DNA from: Prauserella halophila
Lineage (GTDB): Bacteria > Actinomycetota > Actinomycetes > Mycobacteriales > Pseudonocardiaceae
Length of the DNA stretch: 64,000 nucleotides
Direction: 5' to 3'
Assembly: GCF_024171895.1 (NCBI RefSeq)
Contig: NZ_JAMTCQ010000008.1
Location: 1,116,001-1,180,000, forward strand
Shown here: piece after piece, positions 8,901 to 21,800 of the stretch
Numbering within the stretch: position 1 is the stretch's first letter
Layout of the letters: each line of letters begins with the position of its first letter
Notes under the pieces: generated by a model
What the model was told of the DNA's origin: nothing
Seen by the model: the letters and a program-made list of their open reading frames with translations, nothing else
Databases searched by the model: none
Translations under genes and position numbers: made by a program

Positions 8901-11374
8901 GTGACGTGCCACTGCAGCCGTTCGTGCAGCGTGTCTTCCGCGGGGATGTGCACGTTATCGGGCCACGCCTTGTCCAGCGCGGCCAGCGTGCGCGTGGCTT
9001 CCGTCCACGTGAGGAACGTGTCCAACTGTTCGACCGTGGTCGGTGGCTGTCCGTTGACCCGGACGCCGTCGAACAGGTCCTGTGCCTTCTTGACGACACC
9101 GGCGGTGAGCATCCCGAACTTCGGGCTGCCGTCGGGGTTCGTTTTGATCTTGCCGCCGCCGGCCAGGTGACTCCGCAGTTCGGTGGCCAACGTGCCGAGG
9201 CGGCCCGGGTCTCCGTCGGACAGGGTGACCTCGGTCAGCGCTCCCAGCCGTTCCACCTGCGGGGAACAGTGTTCGATGAGCTGGTCGATGTTGCGGCCAC
9301 GGCCCTGCCACATGCTCGCGCGCCCGGAACGCACATCGGCGAGCGCGCCGTCCATCCACTGTTCCCGCCGTCCCGCGAGCGCGTCCGCCTCGTCGGCGAG
9401 TTCGTGCAACCGGCTGCGCAACTGCTCGCGTTGGTCGGCGGACAGCCGCAGCACCGCGTCGAACGCCGTATGCGATTTGAGCTGTTCGTGCGCCCTGCCG
9501 CTCTCCGCTGCCCTGGACTCATCGGCGACCTGCTGGGCGAAGACATCGGCGGTGGGCAGCGCGGCGAGTTCCAGCAGTCGCAGGCGCGAGTGCGGCTCGT
9601 CGGCGAGAAGCTCCGCGTCAAGCAGGTAGTTGCGCCATTCGGCGATCTCACCGTTGCTCAACGGGCATTGCGCGTCCGCTCCGACCTGCTCGAACTCGAG
9701 CAGCCAGCCGCAGCGGTCCTGCTGCGCGGCGAGCTCCCGGGCGATCGCGGCGAGCGTGCCCGAGTACCCGGCGTGTTCGCGTTCGATGACCTCGTGCTCA
9801 CGCGCGGCGACCAGTTGGTGATGGAACTCGGCACGCTCGCGCCGGAGCCGGTCGATGTTGTCCAGGCACCGCTGGATCTCACGGGCGTTCCGGTCGCCGT
9901 CGTACTCCGCGGTGGCCGTGGCGATCTCCTGCACCGCGACTTTCAGATCGGCCATGTCCTCCTGGGACGAGCCGACCACGCCGACCGACAGTGGTTTGAT
10001 CTGGTCCGGGAGCTTGTCCCTGACCTCGCGCAACGCCCGGTCGGTCTGCGCGGTCACCAGCACGCGTTTGCCCTGCGCGAGCAGGTGGGCGATCAGAGCG
10101 CCCGCCGTGTAGGTCTTACCGGTGCCGGGCGGGCCCTGCACCAGAACCTGCGGCTTCACGTCGACGCGCTTGATGATCTCGAGCTGCTTGTCGTTGACGG
10201 GCATCGGCAGGAACGGCTCGTCGTCCACATCGACCACGGCCCCGGGTGCGTCGCTCGGTTCGGACTCCGGTGCGTTGTCGGGGTCGATCAGTGGGAGGAC
10301 GCCGCGCGGCACGTCCTCGGCGTCGGCAAGCTGTTCGACAATGGTCTGAAAGATCTCGACCATGCCCTGCTGGCCGCGTTGGCGCAGCACGATGGCGGGC
10401 GCGAATGTGGCCATCGCGTGCTGACCGGGCTGGGCGGCCACGTCCTCGTCGCGATATTCACCGTCGGCGTCGAGGCTGTGGACGAGCCGACGAACCAGCG
10501 TGCCGATGTCGTCGCGGTGCAGCGGATGAACAGCCAGGTCCCGGGCTTCGGCCTCGACCGCGTTCACGTTGTCCGCGTTGTTCACCAGGCCCGGGTCGAG
10601 CATGTCCCGTTCGATCTTGAAGGCGACCGGTGCTTCGACGCGATGCACGGTCAGCCTGCCGGTGTCGTCGTCGAAGCCGATCCCGAGCGGGCACGTCACC
10701 ATGTGCCGCCGAACCCGATCGTGCCCCTCCGGTTCCCAGGACAGACAGCCGGTTCCGCTGACGAGTTCGACCTGCTCGGGGTTGTTGCGCACCTCGACGT
10801 AGGTTTCGAACAGCTGGTTGTAGTACTCCCGGGCGGGCCGGTCGGCCAGTTCCTTGTCGGCCCAGGCTTCCCAGTCGCGCACGTACTCCTCGTAGGCACG
10901 CCGGACATCCGGCCGCTCATCGAGCGAGACCGTGCGTTCGGACTGCTGCTCGGCCTCCTCCGCCTCGTCCGGGTCGGTCCGGCCACCTGCCGAACGGGCC
11001 TCACCTGTCGAACGAGCACTGCCTGCCGAACGAGCACTGCCTGCCGAACGAGCACTGCCCACGAGAACGATCTCGGCGCGCAGCTGTGGTGCCTTCTCGG
11101 GATCGTTCAGCTCGCCGCGGAGCCAGGGCGCCAGCTCGGCGTCCGGCTCCGGCGGGTCGACGTGCGGCACGCGGTCGACCACGAGCAGCGGTTCGTCGAC
11201 CGCCGGGGCCTCCTTGTCGTGAGTAGTGTGCACGGCCTCGTGGTCCGGGCAGTCCGAGAGCCACAGGACCCGTGCGAACTTCTCGACGTCCGTGACGGAC
11301 CGGGTCTTCAGCTGTTGCGCACGGCGAAGGAATTCGAACAGGTTGCGGGCCCGCTGGACACCCTCATCAGTCAT
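5969..11374 (-). CDS. Giant SF1 helicase with Vsr/DUF559-like nuclease domain, coupled to pglY
   Basis: A 1801-residue protein if started at the ATG at 11374, which overlaps the pglY stop as ATGA; a GTG at 11386 is an alternative. Helicase motif I ([12 protein letters not shown]) lies near residue 412, motif II ([10 protein letters not shown]) near 1105, and motif VI ([18 protein letters not shown]) near 1343. The large insertion between motifs I and II is helical and hydrophilic. Near residues 1420-1500 comes a PD-(D/E)XK nuclease-like domain (RIDLVVLGG, then [12 protein letters not shown]) of the Vsr/DUF559 type. An acidic Asp/Ala/Gly-rich linker follows (about 1535-1635), then a DUF3320-like C-terminal segment. 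This architecture suggests a DNA- or RNA-targeting effector. It is not in the canonical six-gene BREX-2 set, but its coupling suggests co-function. Residues about 105-125 hold a GSARSA hexapeptide repeat. Confidence 0.85.
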   Translation of the reverse strand: MTDEGVQRARNLFEFLRRAQQLKTRSVTDVEKFARVLWLSDCPDHEAVHTTHDKEAPAVDEPLLVVDRVPHVDPPEPDAELAPWLRGELNDPEKAPQLRAEIVLVGSARSAGSARSAGSARSTGEARSAGGRTDPDEAEEAEQQSERTVSLDERPDVRRAYEEYVRDWEAWADKELADRPAREYYNQLFETYVEVRNNPEQVELVSGTGCLSWEPEGHDRVRRHMVTCPLGIGFDDDTGRLTVHRVEAPVAFKIERDMLDPGLVNNADNVNAVEAEARDLAVHPLHRDDIGTLVRRLVHSLDADGEYRDEDVAAQPGQHAMATFAPAIVLRQRGQQGMVEIFQTIVEQLADAEDVPRGVLPLIDPDNAPESEPSDAPGAVVDVDDEPFLPMPVNDKQLEIIKRVDVKPQVLVQGPPGTGKTYTAGALIAHLLAQGKRVLVTAQTDRALREVRDKLPDQIKPLSVGVVGSSQEDMADLKVAVQEIATATAEYDGDRNAREIQRCLDNIDRLRRERAEFHHQLVAAREHEVIEREHAGYSGTLAAIARELAAQQDRCGWLLEFEQVGADAQCPLSNGEIAEWRNYLLDAELLADEPHSRLRLLELAALPTADVFAQQVADESRAAESGRAHEQLKSHTAFDAVLRLSADQREQLRSRLHELADEADALAGRREQWMDGALADVRSGRASMWQGRGRNIDQLIEHCSPQVERLGALTEVTLSDGDPGRLGTLATELRSHLAGGGKIKTNPDGSPKFGMLTAGVVKKAQDLFDGVRVNGQPPTTVEQLDTFLTWTEATRTLAALDKAWPDNVHIPAEDTLHERLQWHVTELEQLHRVLALGQRLETEERALAAAGLPAPNWNDLQDVRTYARLVDAAAAEEAWTAAATPLRELEDTVGLAAQWEQAAPCVGDLHAVVAGRDPNGYADAYRRLYRLWQVRSMTERRTALQRRLDEQAPTLSRALTDDPAGPAWDGRLAEFEQAWAWASARTWVREQDPGDVNALQAAVTRTDDAIRDQVETMAALRSWDHAASPQRITPGARADLTQYAQLVKRAGKMSGPYGAQRRSEVREAMERCRPAVPVWIMPLYRIAEQLRVEPDMFDVVIVDEASQAGTEATFLQYLAKKIVVIGDDMQVSPAAVGINQQQLRDLAGQYLADDRYRASWQDPKRSLFDEAKMRYGGLIALTEHRRCVPEIIGFSNRIAYEPEGIALVPVRQYGTDRLDPVKAVHLTDGYVKGSSSTHQVNPVEVEAIVERIEKCIADPAYDGTTFGVISLLGAAQAQQIQAALLERLPNKEWTARDLRCGDAADFQGSERDVMFLSMVKATEEGKRIGSLTQDANVQRFNVAVSRAKDQVWVFHSIGLQQLHNSADMRFALLDYCYGVINRANGSDDGGHQERVPENERVDPFDSLFEQRVYNRIIDRGYTVHPQYESAGYRIDLVVLGGQRRLAIECDGDFWHGPDQYERDLARQRDLERCGWQFFRITGSSFDVDPAAALAGLWDTLAKLDIHPAGQVSDSAPVIVEAEAGAGGGDDEDDAAGDDAAGGDDSGGDEVDDDAGLPASSTDGPDTPLDQEPAEHAEPEELAADVPSDVAGPSGGSGLSDVAGTSDVVGEETAAAAAPTSPRAGRSGAYEPYEEFSGAVVPVNGATAEQVRAGIEEIVRTEGPIVGDRLHTVYVRASGGSRVGKQIAKDLNSAISAAVRRGVLIADNPLDESGVKPRTYRVPEQSQVRVRDLGPRELSQVPPAELAAMMAAAAQQTGWDDEGILKTTLERLGLKRLTKQIREHLEPILDLAKEEYGADDRG
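10985..11060 (-). repeat. In-frame 18-base tandem repeats in the helicase gene
   Basis: About four copies of an 18-base unit (core TGCCGAACGAGCACTGCC on the plus strand) encode GSARSA hexapeptides in the N-terminal region of the helicase-nuclease. Copy-number change would keep the frame, adding or removing six residues, so this looks like a flexible linker and not an on/off switch. Confidence 0.7.
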
Positions 11375-14300
11375 TCGATCCACCACTCCACATGCACCGT
11401 GCTGTCCTTGTGCTCTGCGAGCATCCGCTTCAGTTCTGCTTCCACTGTGGACACGTCCTGCGTGGAATTGAGCGCGATTCGGTCGTGCCGCTTCCGCGTC
11501 TCCGGCCCCGGGTCCGGCTCCGCGGCCGAAGCCGGTTCGACCGGTGGGGTCGGCTCCACAGCCGGGTCCACCGCAGACGCGGGCGAGGGCTCCGGCGTCG
11601 GCTCAACCGTTCGACCGCTGGCAGCCCAGTCGAACGTGTCGTTCTCCGCCTTGCGCAGCGCCTGGACCAGGTCCGTCGTCAGCTCGTCGCCGGCGGCGCC
11701 TTCGCGGAGCTGCTGCAGGATCTGTCCGGCACTCGCGTCGCCGCCTCGTTGCGCCGTCAGCACCGGGTTGAGCCGTTTCCACGGGAACGCGTGCAGCGCA
11801 TCGGCGACCCGTTGCGCGTCGGCCAGCGATTTGCCCGCGGCCTGAAGCGTCACGTCGAACGACGCGTGGGCGAGCTTGCCGATGCGCTCGACCCGGTTCG
11901 TCGTGCGCACCAGTTCGGTCATGAACTGTGCGGTGGCCTCGGCGGTGCTGAGCCGGTCGGGGGCGCGCTGTTCCAGGTCGAGCTTGGCGTACAGCGAACG
12001 TAGCTCGGCCACGAGCGATTCGGCGCTGCGCGCCCGCTCGGTGGCCACGTCGGCGATGTTCGTGGCGAACTCGGCGACGTTCGCTCCGGTGAGGTACGAA
12101 TTCTCGCTCAGTCCGAACAGGTGGCCCGCGTTGCGCAGTGCCGCCTTCCAGTCGTCCGGGGTCGGCAGCGGCTCGGGCCGGAGCTCCAGGTGGTCCTTGA
12201 GCTTGCCGATGCCGGGCATCGCGATGGCGGTGTTCGCCTCGTACCAGGCACGCATCCGCAATAGGGCCCACGCGCTGATCACCAGGTCGGCGACCTCGCC
12301 GCGCAGTCCCCATTTCGGGGTGAGGTTGTCGATCCAGTCGCGCAGTTGCCGCACGGTGATGGCGGCTTGCGACCCCGCGTCCAGGCTGGCCACTGCCCGG
12401 TCCAGTTCGCCCGCCCAGAAAGCGACCGTGTCCTTGCCGAACAGGAAGTGCGTTTCGGTGACCTTGCCGAGCCCGAGCGGGGTGCAGATGCGCCGTAGCA
12501 CCTGCCGGTCGGCCGGCTGAGTCGGCACCCTGCCGTCTTCCTGGATGCTGGCCTGTTCCACGTACCCGCGCACGGTCTCGAGCTGTTTGACGGTGATCGC
12601 CTCGCCGCTCGGCTCGAACTCGGGGTGTGCCGGGTAGCTGCTGCGGTAGGCCTGGTCGATGAGGTTCTCGAACGCCGAGCGCAGATCGCTGCCGACCGGT
12701 TCGGCGGGGTTGAACGACCGGTCCAACGAGCGCAGCACCCCGTCGTGCTGCGGGTCGTCGACGAGGTTGCCCGGCTCGGCCTTCGCCGCGCCGTAGGCCT
12801 GTTGCAGGATGCGCGCCATGCGTTCGCGCAGCGAGCGGTACTGGTTTTCGAGGATGGCGCGAGCCTGGTCGCGCTGGGTTTCCGGCAGATGGTCGGAGTT
12901 GGTTTGCCACCGCTCCCCCGAGCCGGTGAACAGCCAGTTCAGCTTGACCAGGCGGATGAGGTCGCGCTGCACCTCCGGGGTGAGGAACCGCGGCAGCCAG
13001 ACGATCGTCGCCGCCGGGTTGCCGCGGCTGAGCATCCGCTCGATGCGGGCGAAGTCCTCGGCAGGCGAGTGGTTCTCCTCGTCGAACGGGTAGTCGATGA
13101 CGAACCGCCACGTACCCGGCCGGTGGCGGAAGTGCTCGTCGGCGAGCCAACCGGGGTCGCGCACGTTGCCGAACACCACGTCGACCTCGCGCCGGGAGCC
13201 GCGCCAGATGACCTGTTTGGTCGCGGCCGAGCCGATGTCGGTGGTGGACAGGTCGACGTCGAGCTGTTCGTGCACCAGTTCCTTGATGAGCTGCCTGCGC
13301 CTGCCCGGGTTGTCCTCGCCGGTGATGCGTTCCACCACGGATTCGTAGTCGACATCGGCCAGCCGCACCCGGATCACGGGGTCGCCGGTTTCGCTCGACG
13401 TCTCGATCTCGGGGACCTCGGTGCGCCAGGTGTTGATGGCGGCCATGACGATCCGTGCCTCACCGCCGGGCAGCGGGGAGACGATCGAACCGTGGTTCAG
13501 CGAGGCGAGCCGGGAGGCGGTGAGCTCCTTCAGCGCGGGCACGTTCGGCGCGACGGCCGACAGCAACAGCGTCTTCGCCAGCCGTTGCTGGCTGTAGTAC
13601 GCGGGCGGTACGGACTCGGGCGATTCCGCCAGTTGCTGTTCGGTGACTCCGTGCTCGCGCAGCAACAGGGGTTTGAGCTTGTCGGTCCAGAGCGCGGTGG
13701 CGGCGCGGAAGAGGTTGGCCGCGTGGTTGTCGAGTGCCTGCTGGCCATGCACGACGTAGTCGAACACGTCGCCGACGGCGAGGACGTCGTCGACGGTCAG
13801 CCTGTCCCGTCGCTCCACCAGCATCTGCTGCATGACCTTGAGGGCGGTGCGTTCGCGCTGCATCACGCTGGCCAGCGAGCGCAGTGTGGACACCAGGGCG
13901 GGTGAGAACGGGTAGGTGAGCTTGAACTCGGCCTCGGATGCGCCGCGGTGCTGTTCGCCGGTGTTCATCCCGTCCAGCAGTACGTCCCACACGGCGGGGC
14001 GGCGGTCGAGCTGGGCGAACGCGTCGTCGAGGACCTGCTGCGCCTGCTGATCCGCGGGTTGGAGCAGCCTGCGGTTGGCGACCTGGGCGAGGTTGTCGTC
14101 GCCGAGCGCGATCGGCGTGAACCGGCCCTCCTGGTGGCGGAACGCCTGGGCGAGGGTCTCCTGTTCGGCACCGGAGGCACCGGCGTCGGCGAACCATTTG
14201 CGCAGGTCCATCTGCCGGGAGATGAACGAGATGATCGGCACCGCGCGGGGTTTGCCGGAGGTCTCGACGAGTTTGGTGATCTTCTGCGTTTCCCGGCTGA

Positions 14301-15147
14301 AGAACTCAGTGTTGCGCACGGCGAACGCCAGCCACAGCACGAGTTCGTCGAGGAACATGACCACGCCGTCGTAGCCGAGAGACTTGGCGTGTTCCGAGAT
14401 CGCCAGCATCCCGGTTTCCAGGTCCACATAGGACGCCATCTGGGTGTAGGAGGTGAAGACGGTGTCGGTCAGCGCGGTGACGAGCTCGGCTCGCGCGGCG
14501 CTGTCCGAGGCGGCGGCGCGGGCGGCTTCGTAGGATTCGGCGGTCCAGTTGCCGGCGCCGAGCAGGCCCGCCCAGGCGTCGTCGGCGCCGTCGGAGCCGC
14601 CGTTGAGTTTGGCGAAGAACGCGTCGTCGCCGAGGTCGCGGCGGTAGTTCTCGGCGTCGGTGAGCAGGTCGTCGCTGACGTGCACGGCAGGCAGCGGCGC
14701 GTCCGGGTGCAGCTGGCGCACCTGCTTGAGGTAGCCGCCGAGGATGGCTTCTTCCATCGAGTTGGCGCCGAGCAGATGGTAGGTCAGCCGCAGCAGTTTC
14801 GCGTCGCGCAGGGTGGGGTCGTGGGTGGGCAGCAGCGGCTGGATCTCGGGGATCTTGCGGGCGCTGGGTTCGTGGCCGAGCAGGGCGTGCAGCACGGCCA
14901 TGAAGTGGCTCTTACCGGAGCCGAACGATCCGGTGAGGAACGCGCCCCTGCTGCTGTTGCCGCGCAGCGCGTCGGCCACGAGGGAGAGCGCGCTGTCGAA
15001 GTTGCGTGCCAGCGACTCGGTGACGACGTACTGGCTCAGGGTGTGTTCCAGGTGGTCGGCGTCGGTGCTGTCGGCGAGCCGCAGCACGTAGTCCTCGGCG
15101 CCGACGCGCTCCGGGATGGTGATGACGTCGCGCAGCAGCTTACTCAT
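11371..15147 (-). CDS. pglY: PglY, large P-loop ATPase of BREX type 2 (BrxC/PglY family)
   Basis: A 1258-residue protein with Walker [19 protein letters not shown] near residue 75 and a Walker B-like [14 protein letters not shown] near residue 265, the arrangement of the BrxC/PglY family (also called DUF6079-type ATPases). These large AAA proteins are core BREX components, thought to assemble with the methylase and PglZ. The start ATGAGTAAG overlaps the pglX stop by 8 bases. The C-terminal end has a Pro/Ala/Glu linker and a charged tail that may be the DNA- or partner-binding end. Length and position fit PglY. Confidence 0.92.
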   Translation of the reverse strand: MSKLLRDVITIPERVGAEDYVLRLADSTDADHLEHTLSQYVVTESLARNFDSALSLVADALRGNSSRGAFLTGSFGSGKSHFMAVLHALLGHEPSARKIPEIQPLLPTHDPTLRDAKLLRLTYHLLGANSMEEAILGGYLKQVRQLHPDAPLPAVHVSDDLLTDAENYRRDLGDDAFFAKLNGGSDGADDAWAGLLGAGNWTAESYEAARAAASDSAARAELVTALTDTVFTSYTQMASYVDLETGMLAISEHAKSLGYDGVVMFLDELVLWLAFAVRNTEFFSRETQKITKLVETSGKPRAVPIISFISRQMDLRKWFADAGASGAEQETLAQAFRHQEGRFTPIALGDDNLAQVANRRLLQPADQQAQQVLDDAFAQLDRRPAVWDVLLDGMNTGEQHRGASEAEFKLTYPFSPALVSTLRSLASVMQRERTALKVMQQMLVERRDRLTVDDVLAVGDVFDYVVHGQQALDNHAANLFRAATALWTDKLKPLLLREHGVTEQQLAESPESVPPAYYSQQRLAKTLLLSAVAPNVPALKELTASRLASLNHGSIVSPLPGGEARIVMAAINTWRTEVPEIETSSETGDPVIRVRLADVDYESVVERITGEDNPGRRRQLIKELVHEQLDVDLSTTDIGSAATKQVIWRGSRREVDVVFGNVRDPGWLADEHFRHRPGTWRFVIDYPFDEENHSPAEDFARIERMLSRGNPAATIVWLPRFLTPEVQRDLIRLVKLNWLFTGSGERWQTNSDHLPETQRDQARAILENQYRSLRERMARILQQAYGAAKAEPGNLVDDPQHDGVLRSLDRSFNPAEPVGSDLRSAFENLIDQAYRSSYPAHPEFEPSGEAITVKQLETVRGYVEQASIQEDGRVPTQPADRQVLRRICTPLGLGKVTETHFLFGKDTVAFWAGELDRAVASLDAGSQAAITVRQLRDWIDNLTPKWGLRGEVADLVISAWALLRMRAWYEANTAIAMPGIGKLKDHLELRPEPLPTPDDWKAALRNAGHLFGLSENSYLTGANVAEFATNIADVATERARSAESLVAELRSLYAKLDLEQRAPDRLSTAEATAQFMTELVRTTNRVERIGKLAHASFDVTLQAAGKSLADAQRVADALHAFPWKRLNPVLTAQRGGDASAGQILQQLREGAAGDELTTDLVQALRKAENDTFDWAASGRTVEPTPEPSPASAVDPAVEPTPPVEPASAAEPDPGPETRKRHDRIALNSTQDVSTVEAELKRMLAEHKDSTVHVEWWIE

Positions 15148-18100
15148 CGTGTGCCCCGTGTCCCGTGTTGTGCTGTGCCGTGTTCTGCCGTGCGGTGCTC
15201 TGCTGTGCCTTCGCGGTGTTCTGCTGTGCCTTCGCCGTGGTCGTCTTGCGCTTGCGCCTGACCGGTTTCGCGGGCCGCCACGCGGCGAGCTCGGCGGCGG
15301 TCGTCCCTGCCCGGGTACAACGCGTGGCGAGTTCTTCGTCGACGAACGAGGCGAGGCTGACGCCGTAGTTCGGGTCGGTGTCGTGGTGCCACTGCCGGAC
15401 CCACGGCTGCAGTTCGGCGAGGCCGGCGATCAGCGGGAGGAGCTGCTCGTCGGTCCAGCCTTCCTGTTCGCGTTCGTTCATGATCGTTGCGACGGCGAGG
15501 GCCTGTTGTGCGTGGTCCCAGCCTGCCCAGCCGAGCAGCGGGGTGGGGTCGGTTTCGCGGCCTGCGTCGGGGTAGCTGATGAACCGTTCCTTGGGCACGT
15601 CGAGTTTGCCGCGGTGTTGCCAGTATTCGCCGCGCTGGAAGTCGGCCTTGCTGTATTTCGGCGGCACCGGGATGGGCTTGTCGGGCGGGGCGCCGTCGTC
15701 TTCGAGGCGCTGCAGCCGCCAGGTGTCCTCCCAGGCGGCGCGTTTCGTCAGGCCCGATTCCTTGTAGCGGTAGGCGGCGAGGAACGGCACGGCCTGGTCG
15801 TCGACGAGCTGTTGCAGGGCGGCCGAGGTGTCCACGTCGGGCTGGCCCATCCACAGTTCCAGCACGCCGGTGAATTCGGCGTCGGTGCCGACGAGGTCGG
15901 CGAGCTGGGCGATGCTGCGTGGCCGCGGGCGGTTCTGCTTGTCGAACCAGAGCGAGCGGTCTTCGAGCCGGTCCAGCAGCCAGTCGCGCAGCGCGGTCCG
16001 GACGCGTTTGTCCCACGGGTCGCTCTGCCACCGCCGCTTGTGTTCCGGTTTCTCGAGGAGGCGGATGTTGCGGTCGCTCGCGATGAGGTCGAGCCGACGT
16101 TGCACCAGGTCGCGGTAGTCGGCAGTCCAGTGCTCGGGCGATTCGGTGATGGGGGTGGAACGGTGCCGCTCGAACCACGCGGTGTGTTCACCCTCGGCCA
16201 TGGCGCGGGCCAGGACGATCTCGAACGCCCGCTCCCCCAGGCTCAGTCCGGGAAGCTCACCGGAGTACGTGAGGTCCTCGTCGACCAGTCCGTAGAGCCG
16301 GTAGCACTCCCAGTCCAGCTCTTCCTGTTCGGCGATCAGCTGCGCCCGAATGCGCTCGTGCTCGGCGTACGCCGCGTCCAGGGCCTGCTTGGTCGGCACC
16401 CCGGCCTCCGCCACCGCCTGCGGCGTGTGCCGAGCCAACTCCTGCGCGAGGGTGTCGAGCCGCCGCGCCCGCTCCAACGGAAACTCCGCCGGGAGCGGAA
16501 AGTCCTTCAATGTCGTACCGGTGAACTCGTAGAACTCATCCCATTCGTCACCGCGGAAGCCCTCGTTGACACCGCCGTTTCCTTTGCCATGGCTGTTTTG
16601 CTTGAGCCAGAAGCAGGCGACCGAGGAGTTCAACACCCCCAGCAGCTCCAGATGGTCGTCCTCCGACGCCCCCTCCGGCAACTTCATCACCGGCGCCGAC
16701 TGCTTGAAGACCTTCCCACCCCGATCCAACACAAAATGGTTATGCGTAGCCACAAACGCAAACGCGATCGACAATTCTGAACGGAATTTACTCAGGTACA
16801 GCTCTTGCCATTCATACCATGCCAAGCCGCGCTCAACCATAGGAACGCCAAATCGCTTCCGCTTGTCGAGGACCGACTTGTACATCTGCAGCCATCGCCC
16901 CAACGAACCAAGTTCTTCCAGGGGTTTAACCTTGAAGGCTTCATCGTACGTCCAGCCAGCAGCCTGCAATCCGGCGTCAACGTCCCAGTCGCGGACATAC
17001 TCACCTTCAACAAGAAATGTCGTTAACCCCCAACCAATCCGATCGCAGTCACGCGCCGTCGGAAACATGAAAAAATCATCCTCGCCAGTGACGGCAGTTA
17101 TCCCGGCGCTTGCGATGACAGAGTCAAGGGCGTTAGAAGCATTCTCCTGAATGGCTTCACTTAGCTCGACTGCGCCACCTCCAGCGAGACTCCATGGATG
17201 ACCATTGAGCGCGCTTCGATCTAGGTTCGCCACTGTAACCCAGTCATTCTCGAAGCCGGGGTCGTCGACGTGGTTGACGATGCTCGACCACACGAGGCCC
17301 TTCGCTGGGTCCTCGGGTCGCCCCGGTTCGCCGCGGACACCGAGCACAGCGCGCGCCGTATCGTCGACTTTGCCTTGGTTTCGGCCGATGAGAATGACAG
17401 TGGGCGTGCCGTGTCCCGGGATGTACGCGCCCGACGTATCGATCACCGACCGAAGGTCCTTGTTCGCCAGGAACTTCTCGATGATCGGCGTGCCGAACTC
17501 GCGCTTCATGAACGAGTTGGACGTAATCTGCCCCGTCCAGCCAGGCCGATCGCCGGATCGGGCGAGGTTGAAGAACAACTCCATGAACGGGACCGTGAGG
17601 GCATACTTGCCCTTGCAGTAGCCGTACAGCGCCCGGTACGCGCTGTTCTGGGCCTTGTCCTTGGCCGTGATGTACGGCGGGTTGCCGACGACCACGTCGT
17701 AGTGGTCGTGCAGGATCTTCTTGAGCAGTGTGGCGTTCTCGGTGGCGTAGGCGTACGTGTCGCCGTCGGTGTCGGTGCTGAACAGGTCGCCGTGCAGGTT
17801 GGTCTGCTTCGCGCCGTAGATGAGGGAGTCGCCCGCGGCGAGCTGAGTGTGGAAGTCGGGCGCGTGTTCCAGCGACGTGTCGCCGGTGGCCTTCAGCGCG
17901 GCGACGATCAGCCGGAACCGGGCGATCGCCACGGCGAACGGGTTGATGTCGACGCCGCGCACCCCGTCGAGGGCCTTCTGCACCAGCGTGCGCGTGTCGA
18001 GGTTCGGCTCCTGCTTCGACCAGCGGTCCACCAGCCGGTCGAAGGCGCCGAGGAGGAAGTGGCCGGAACCGCACGTCGGGTCAATGACCGTGAACCCGTC

Positions 18101-18802
18101 GAGCTGCCGTTCCGCCAGCGCAGGCTCAAAGGTCTGGTCGAGGATGAACTCCTCCACGAACTCCGGCGTCTGCAACAGGGCGTAATGCTCCTGCGCGAAC
18201 TCCGACAAGTCCTGATACAGATCACCGAGGAACCGGGTGTCCAGCTCCGGGTTGACCTCCGGGCCGAAGCGCCACAGCAGCTCGCCCTCGGAATCCTGAT
18301 CCCACCAGAACTGCAGCAGCCGCAACGCCGCGTCACCCGACGGCGAGACCTGCCACAGCGGCGAGTAGCCGTCCACCAGCCCCGCGGTGGCGCGCATCCC
18401 GGCGAAGTGCTCCACGATCTGCAGCAGCCAGTGCCGATCGTTGTGTTCCGGGTGCTCCTGGAAGTACGCATCCCGCGCGTCGAGGGCGTCCTGCCGCCGC
18501 GTGCGGTCCGGTCCGGCGATCCACACGCGCGAGACGAGCCGGTTGTCCTCGCAGAACCGGGCGAACACGGTGACCAGCACCCACGCCACGGCCACCTGCG
18601 TCACGCGTTCGTCCCGCCACGCCTGCCACGACGCGGCCGTGCGGTCGGACTTGAGGGCGGCCTCGTACTCGGCGTACCAACGCTCGAACACACCCTCGTC
18701 CCGGGCGAACTCGTCCGGACCGTCGACCCGCGCCCGCAAATCCTGCTCCAGGTCCTCGACCTGCCGCTGCAGCGCCCCGACCAGTCCCGTCACCTTCGCC
18801 AT
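15140..18802 (-). CDS. pglX: PglX, BREX type 2 adenine-specific DNA methyltransferase
   Basis: A 1220-residue protein. The SAM-binding motif [15 protein letters not shown] lies near residue 239 and the catalytic motif IV NPPYIT near residue 374, marking an N6-adenine methyltransferase of the gamma type. In BREX, PglX modifies host DNA at an asymmetric site so the system can tell self from phage. Its ATG shares one base with the pglW stop (TAATG). The last 30 residues are low-complexity with a TAKAQQN heptad repeat, then a His-rich end. In Streptomyces coelicolor pglX is phase-variable through a G-tract; I noticed no homopolymer of seven or more bases here. Target specificity cannot be read from the sequence. 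Confidence 0.95.
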   Translation of the reverse strand: MAKVTGLVGALQRQVEDLEQDLRARVDGPDEFARDEGVFERWYAEYEAALKSDRTAASWQAWRDERVTQVAVAWVLVTVFARFCEDNRLVSRVWIAGPDRTRRQDALDARDAYFQEHPEHNDRHWLLQIVEHFAGMRATAGLVDGYSPLWQVSPSGDAALRLLQFWWDQDSEGELLWRFGPEVNPELDTRFLGDLYQDLSEFAQEHYALLQTPEFVEEFILDQTFEPALAERQLDGFTVIDPTCGSGHFLLGAFDRLVDRWSKQEPNLDTRTLVQKALDGVRGVDINPFAVAIARFRLIVAALKATGDTSLEHAPDFHTQLAAGDSLIYGAKQTNLHGDLFSTDTDGDTYAYATENATLLKKILHDHYDVVVGNPPYITAKDKAQNSAYRALYGYCKGKYALTVPFMELFFNLARSGDRPGWTGQITSNSFMKREFGTPIIEKFLANKDLRSVIDTSGAYIPGHGTPTVILIGRNQGKVDDTARAVLGVRGEPGRPEDPAKGLVWSSIVNHVDDPGFENDWVTVANLDRSALNGHPWSLAGGGAVELSEAIQENASNALDSVIASAGITAVTGEDDFFMFPTARDCDRIGWGLTTFLVEGEYVRDWDVDAGLQAAGWTYDEAFKVKPLEELGSLGRWLQMYKSVLDKRKRFGVPMVERGLAWYEWQELYLSKFRSELSIAFAFVATHNHFVLDRGGKVFKQSAPVMKLPEGASEDDHLELLGVLNSSVACFWLKQNSHGKGNGGVNEGFRGDEWDEFYEFTGTTLKDFPLPAEFPLERARRLDTLAQELARHTPQAVAEAGVPTKQALDAAYAEHERIRAQLIAEQEELDWECYRLYGLVDEDLTYSGELPGLSLGERAFEIVLARAMAEGEHTAWFERHRSTPITESPEHWTADYRDLVQRRLDLIASDRNIRLLEKPEHKRRWQSDPWDKRVRTALRDWLLDRLEDRSLWFDKQNRPRPRSIAQLADLVGTDAEFTGVLELWMGQPDVDTSAALQQLVDDQAVPFLAAYRYKESGLTKRAAWEDTWRLQRLEDDGAPPDKPIPVPPKYSKADFQRGEYWQHRGKLDVPKERFISYPDAGRETDPTPLLGWAGWDHAQQALAVATIMNEREQEGWTDEQLLPLIAGLAELQPWVRQWHHDTDPNYGVSLASFVDEELATRCTRAGTTAAELAAWRPAKPVRRKRKTTTAKAQQNTAKAQQSTARQNTAQHNTGHGAHDE
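15165..15245 (-). repeat. Tandem repeats at the 3' end of pglX
   Basis: Two near-perfect 21-base units and two shorter degenerate ones encode [19 protein letters not shown] and TAQHN at the PglX C-terminus. The units are multiples of three, so slippage changes tail length and not the frame. Confidence 0.7.
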
Positions 18803-21800
18803 TACCGGCTGCCCTCGCTCACCACGTCACGTTCCGCCGTGAAGTCCACTTCGGATTCCTGTTCCCGCAGCCACTTCTCGTCCAGCTCGACGAACTGGCC
18901 GTTCGAGCCGAGCTGCAACGGCTGACTGTCCACCACGGCACCCCGCATCCACGACAGCTGCGGCAGCACCAGCCACAGCGGCCGCGTCCGCTTCGCCGCC
19001 AGATCCGACCAGCGCGCCACCACGCCCAAATGCCCGTACCGCGCCAGCGGCGACAACTCGGTCAGGATCACCGGCTCCGCCGCCTGCTCCCCCGCGAGCA
19101 CCAGGTCGTCGATGTACTCGGTCACCGCGGGCAGGGCACGGTCCACCAGGGTGTGCAGGCCGCGCGCGTCCCGGCTGCCCGGCTGGGCCGCGTCGGCGGC
19201 GCGCACCACATGCCACGGCAGGTTGCTGCCCTCCGCCGTCTCCCGCATCCGCTCGATCAGCAACTCCGTCACGTCCAGCACCGAGGCGCTGTAGCGCTCC
19301 CGCAACACCCGCGCCGCCCTGCCCGGTTCGTTCGCGTTCGGCGCAGGCATGCCCAGCGCCAGGAACGACCGGGTCGACACGCTGTCGCGGAGCACCCGCG
19401 CCAGATGGTCGCCGCGCAGCAGCTGCGACTCAGTCGGCGTCGGCGCCGGGACGGAATGGTGGGTCGGGAAGCCGGTGCTGTCGGAGCGGTCCTCGCCCGG
19501 CGCGCGATAGGTGCCGTGCTCGGTGGAATAGCGCAACCCGACACCCGCGGCGTCCACGATCGCGTCGAGATCCGGCCTGGCGGGCAGCGGATCGAGATCG
19601 GGGAACCGCGCCCGCACCCGCGCCGCCAGCTCCTCCGGCGACAACTCCGTGCGCTGGGCGATCCCCGACAACGCCAGCCGCACCGCCGTCGACGCCGCCA
19701 ACGTGCGCAGGTGCAGCTCACCCCGCGTGGACAACGCCGCGGACCCCGACGTCTGCGCAGCCAGCCGCACGAGACGCAGGTCCGTGATCGCCGGCGGCCT
19801 GCGCTCACTGCCGTCGCGGAACACCTCGGTGAACCGGGCGCGCACCTCCCGCGCCGCCCGCTGCTGCGGCACCACCGGCTCGCCGGCCTCGTCCGCGCCG
19901 ACCACCAGCCCGTCCGCCGCCGCGGCCGCGGCCTCCGCCGCATCCAACAGCACCGGATCCGTGGCCAGCAGCGCCAGCCGCGAACCCCGCCGCCGCTTCG
20001 CCAACGGCTCTTCGGCCGCGGCCACCACATGCTCCTGATACCGGTCCAGCGCCAGCCGCAGCAGCCCGGCCGCCACCCGGTCGGCCTTGTCCGCCGACCC
20101 CGCCGACACGTCCGGCAGCGCACCCAGCATCTCGCCGGTCAACGTCTGCACCGTGGCGACTCCGCCCAGCGAGTCGAGCGCGCGCGTGAGTACCTCCACC
20201 AGCTGGTCCAGCAGGTCCTTGGTGCGCTGTTCGCGGGAGAACGCCTCCTGCATCTCCTTGATGAGCTGATGGCCCCGCGGAGCCGACCGCCCCACCCCAC
20301 GGGCCAGCTCCTGCTGGCTGGCAAATGGATCCAGCCCGGCTTCCAACCCGAGGATCAACCGCGCCGCCTGCCGCCGGGTCGACGAACGGGGATGCACCTC
20401 CTTCGACGCGAGCAGCTCGGCGGCCGAGATCGGATCCGGCATCGTGTTCGCGTCGTCGCCGCGCTTGCCCCGGCCGCGCCGATCCGCCAGCTGCGGACCG
20501 AACTCCTTGCGCCAGGCCGTGATCCGCTTGCGGATCTCCTCGCCGGTGGTCTTCGTTTCGCGATCCAGCAGCCGGTTCAGCCGCGTCGAGTCCAGTTCCA
20601 GCAGGTCGGCCACGGTGCCGACACCGGCCGGTTCCACGACCGAGATCGCCCGTGCCGACAGTCCCGATTCGCCGAGAGTCGTGTCCAGCGTGGCACTGTC
20701 GACCTTCTGCTTCGTGTCGTCCGAGTACCGCCCGAGCCCGCGGAAGATCGCCCGCCAGGCGCTGAGCATCTCCTCGGCGGTGTCGTGTCGCGTGCCGACG
20801 TCACGCGACAGGGCGGAGCGGAAGAACGCCGCCAGATCCTCGGCCACCGACGGGTCGAACGCCTCGAGCGACACCGTCACGTCGTCGTTCACGCTCGCCG
20901 GGTTCGCCTCCGGGTCGTCGCCGTACTGCGGCAACCGGCCCGTGGCCATCTCGTACAGCACCACCGCCGCGCCGTACCGCTCGGCGGCGCTGTCGTAGGT
21001 GCTGCGGCTGCCGCCGAGGAACGGGTCCAGATACGGCGGCGTGCCCGCGTGCAGGGCTCGCCCGCCCGTGCCCGCCATGGAGAAGTCGAACAGCACCAGG
21101 TGCGTTTCGGTCTTCGCCCCGGCCGGCTTGTGGACGCCGAGGTTCGGCGGCTTGATGTCCCGGTGGTTGATGCCCACCGAATCCAGCATCACCAGCGCGT
21201 CCAGCAGGTCGCCGCCCCACCGTTCCAACAGGTCCAGCGACAGCCGGCTGCGCTTGCTCGTCAGCATCTCGGCCAATGTGGCCTCGCCCGCGTGCTGCAG
21301 CACCAGCGCGCGCCGTCCGGCGAGCGTGACGTGCTGAATCAGGCGCACCACACGGTCGTGATTGAGCTGGCCGAGCACCCGTTCCTCGGCTTCCAGCCGC
21401 TCGGCGGCGTCATGGTCCTTCGCGACCTTGAGCACCCGCTGCGCGTCCCCCGCCTGGGAGTCGGTGACCAGGATGCCGACCGCGGTGGAACCCGAACCGA
21501 GCTTGCGCTGATACGTGAACCGGCCGCCGAGGACGTCGCCAGGGCGAGCCTCCAGCGGGTCCGGTTCCTCGACCGGCGCGGGGGCGGCGAACTCCTTCTC
21601 GGCCTGCTCGAGCTGCTGCAGGAACACCGATACCGAGGGAGTGCGTTCGGACGGGCGCGGATGCGTCGCCTGCAGCACCAGCTCGCGCAGCTTCGACGGG
21701 ATCTGCGGCAACTCGGCGGCCAGGTCGAGACCGCCGTCGCGGCGGAGCCGGTCCACCAGCGCGCCCGGATCCTGGGCAGGCAACACCTGGTTCGTCAGCA

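Noticed and set aside
8645-11845. Plus-strand open frame of 1066 codons
   Set aside because: Shadow of the helicase gene on the opposite strand; no recognisable domain or ribosome site.
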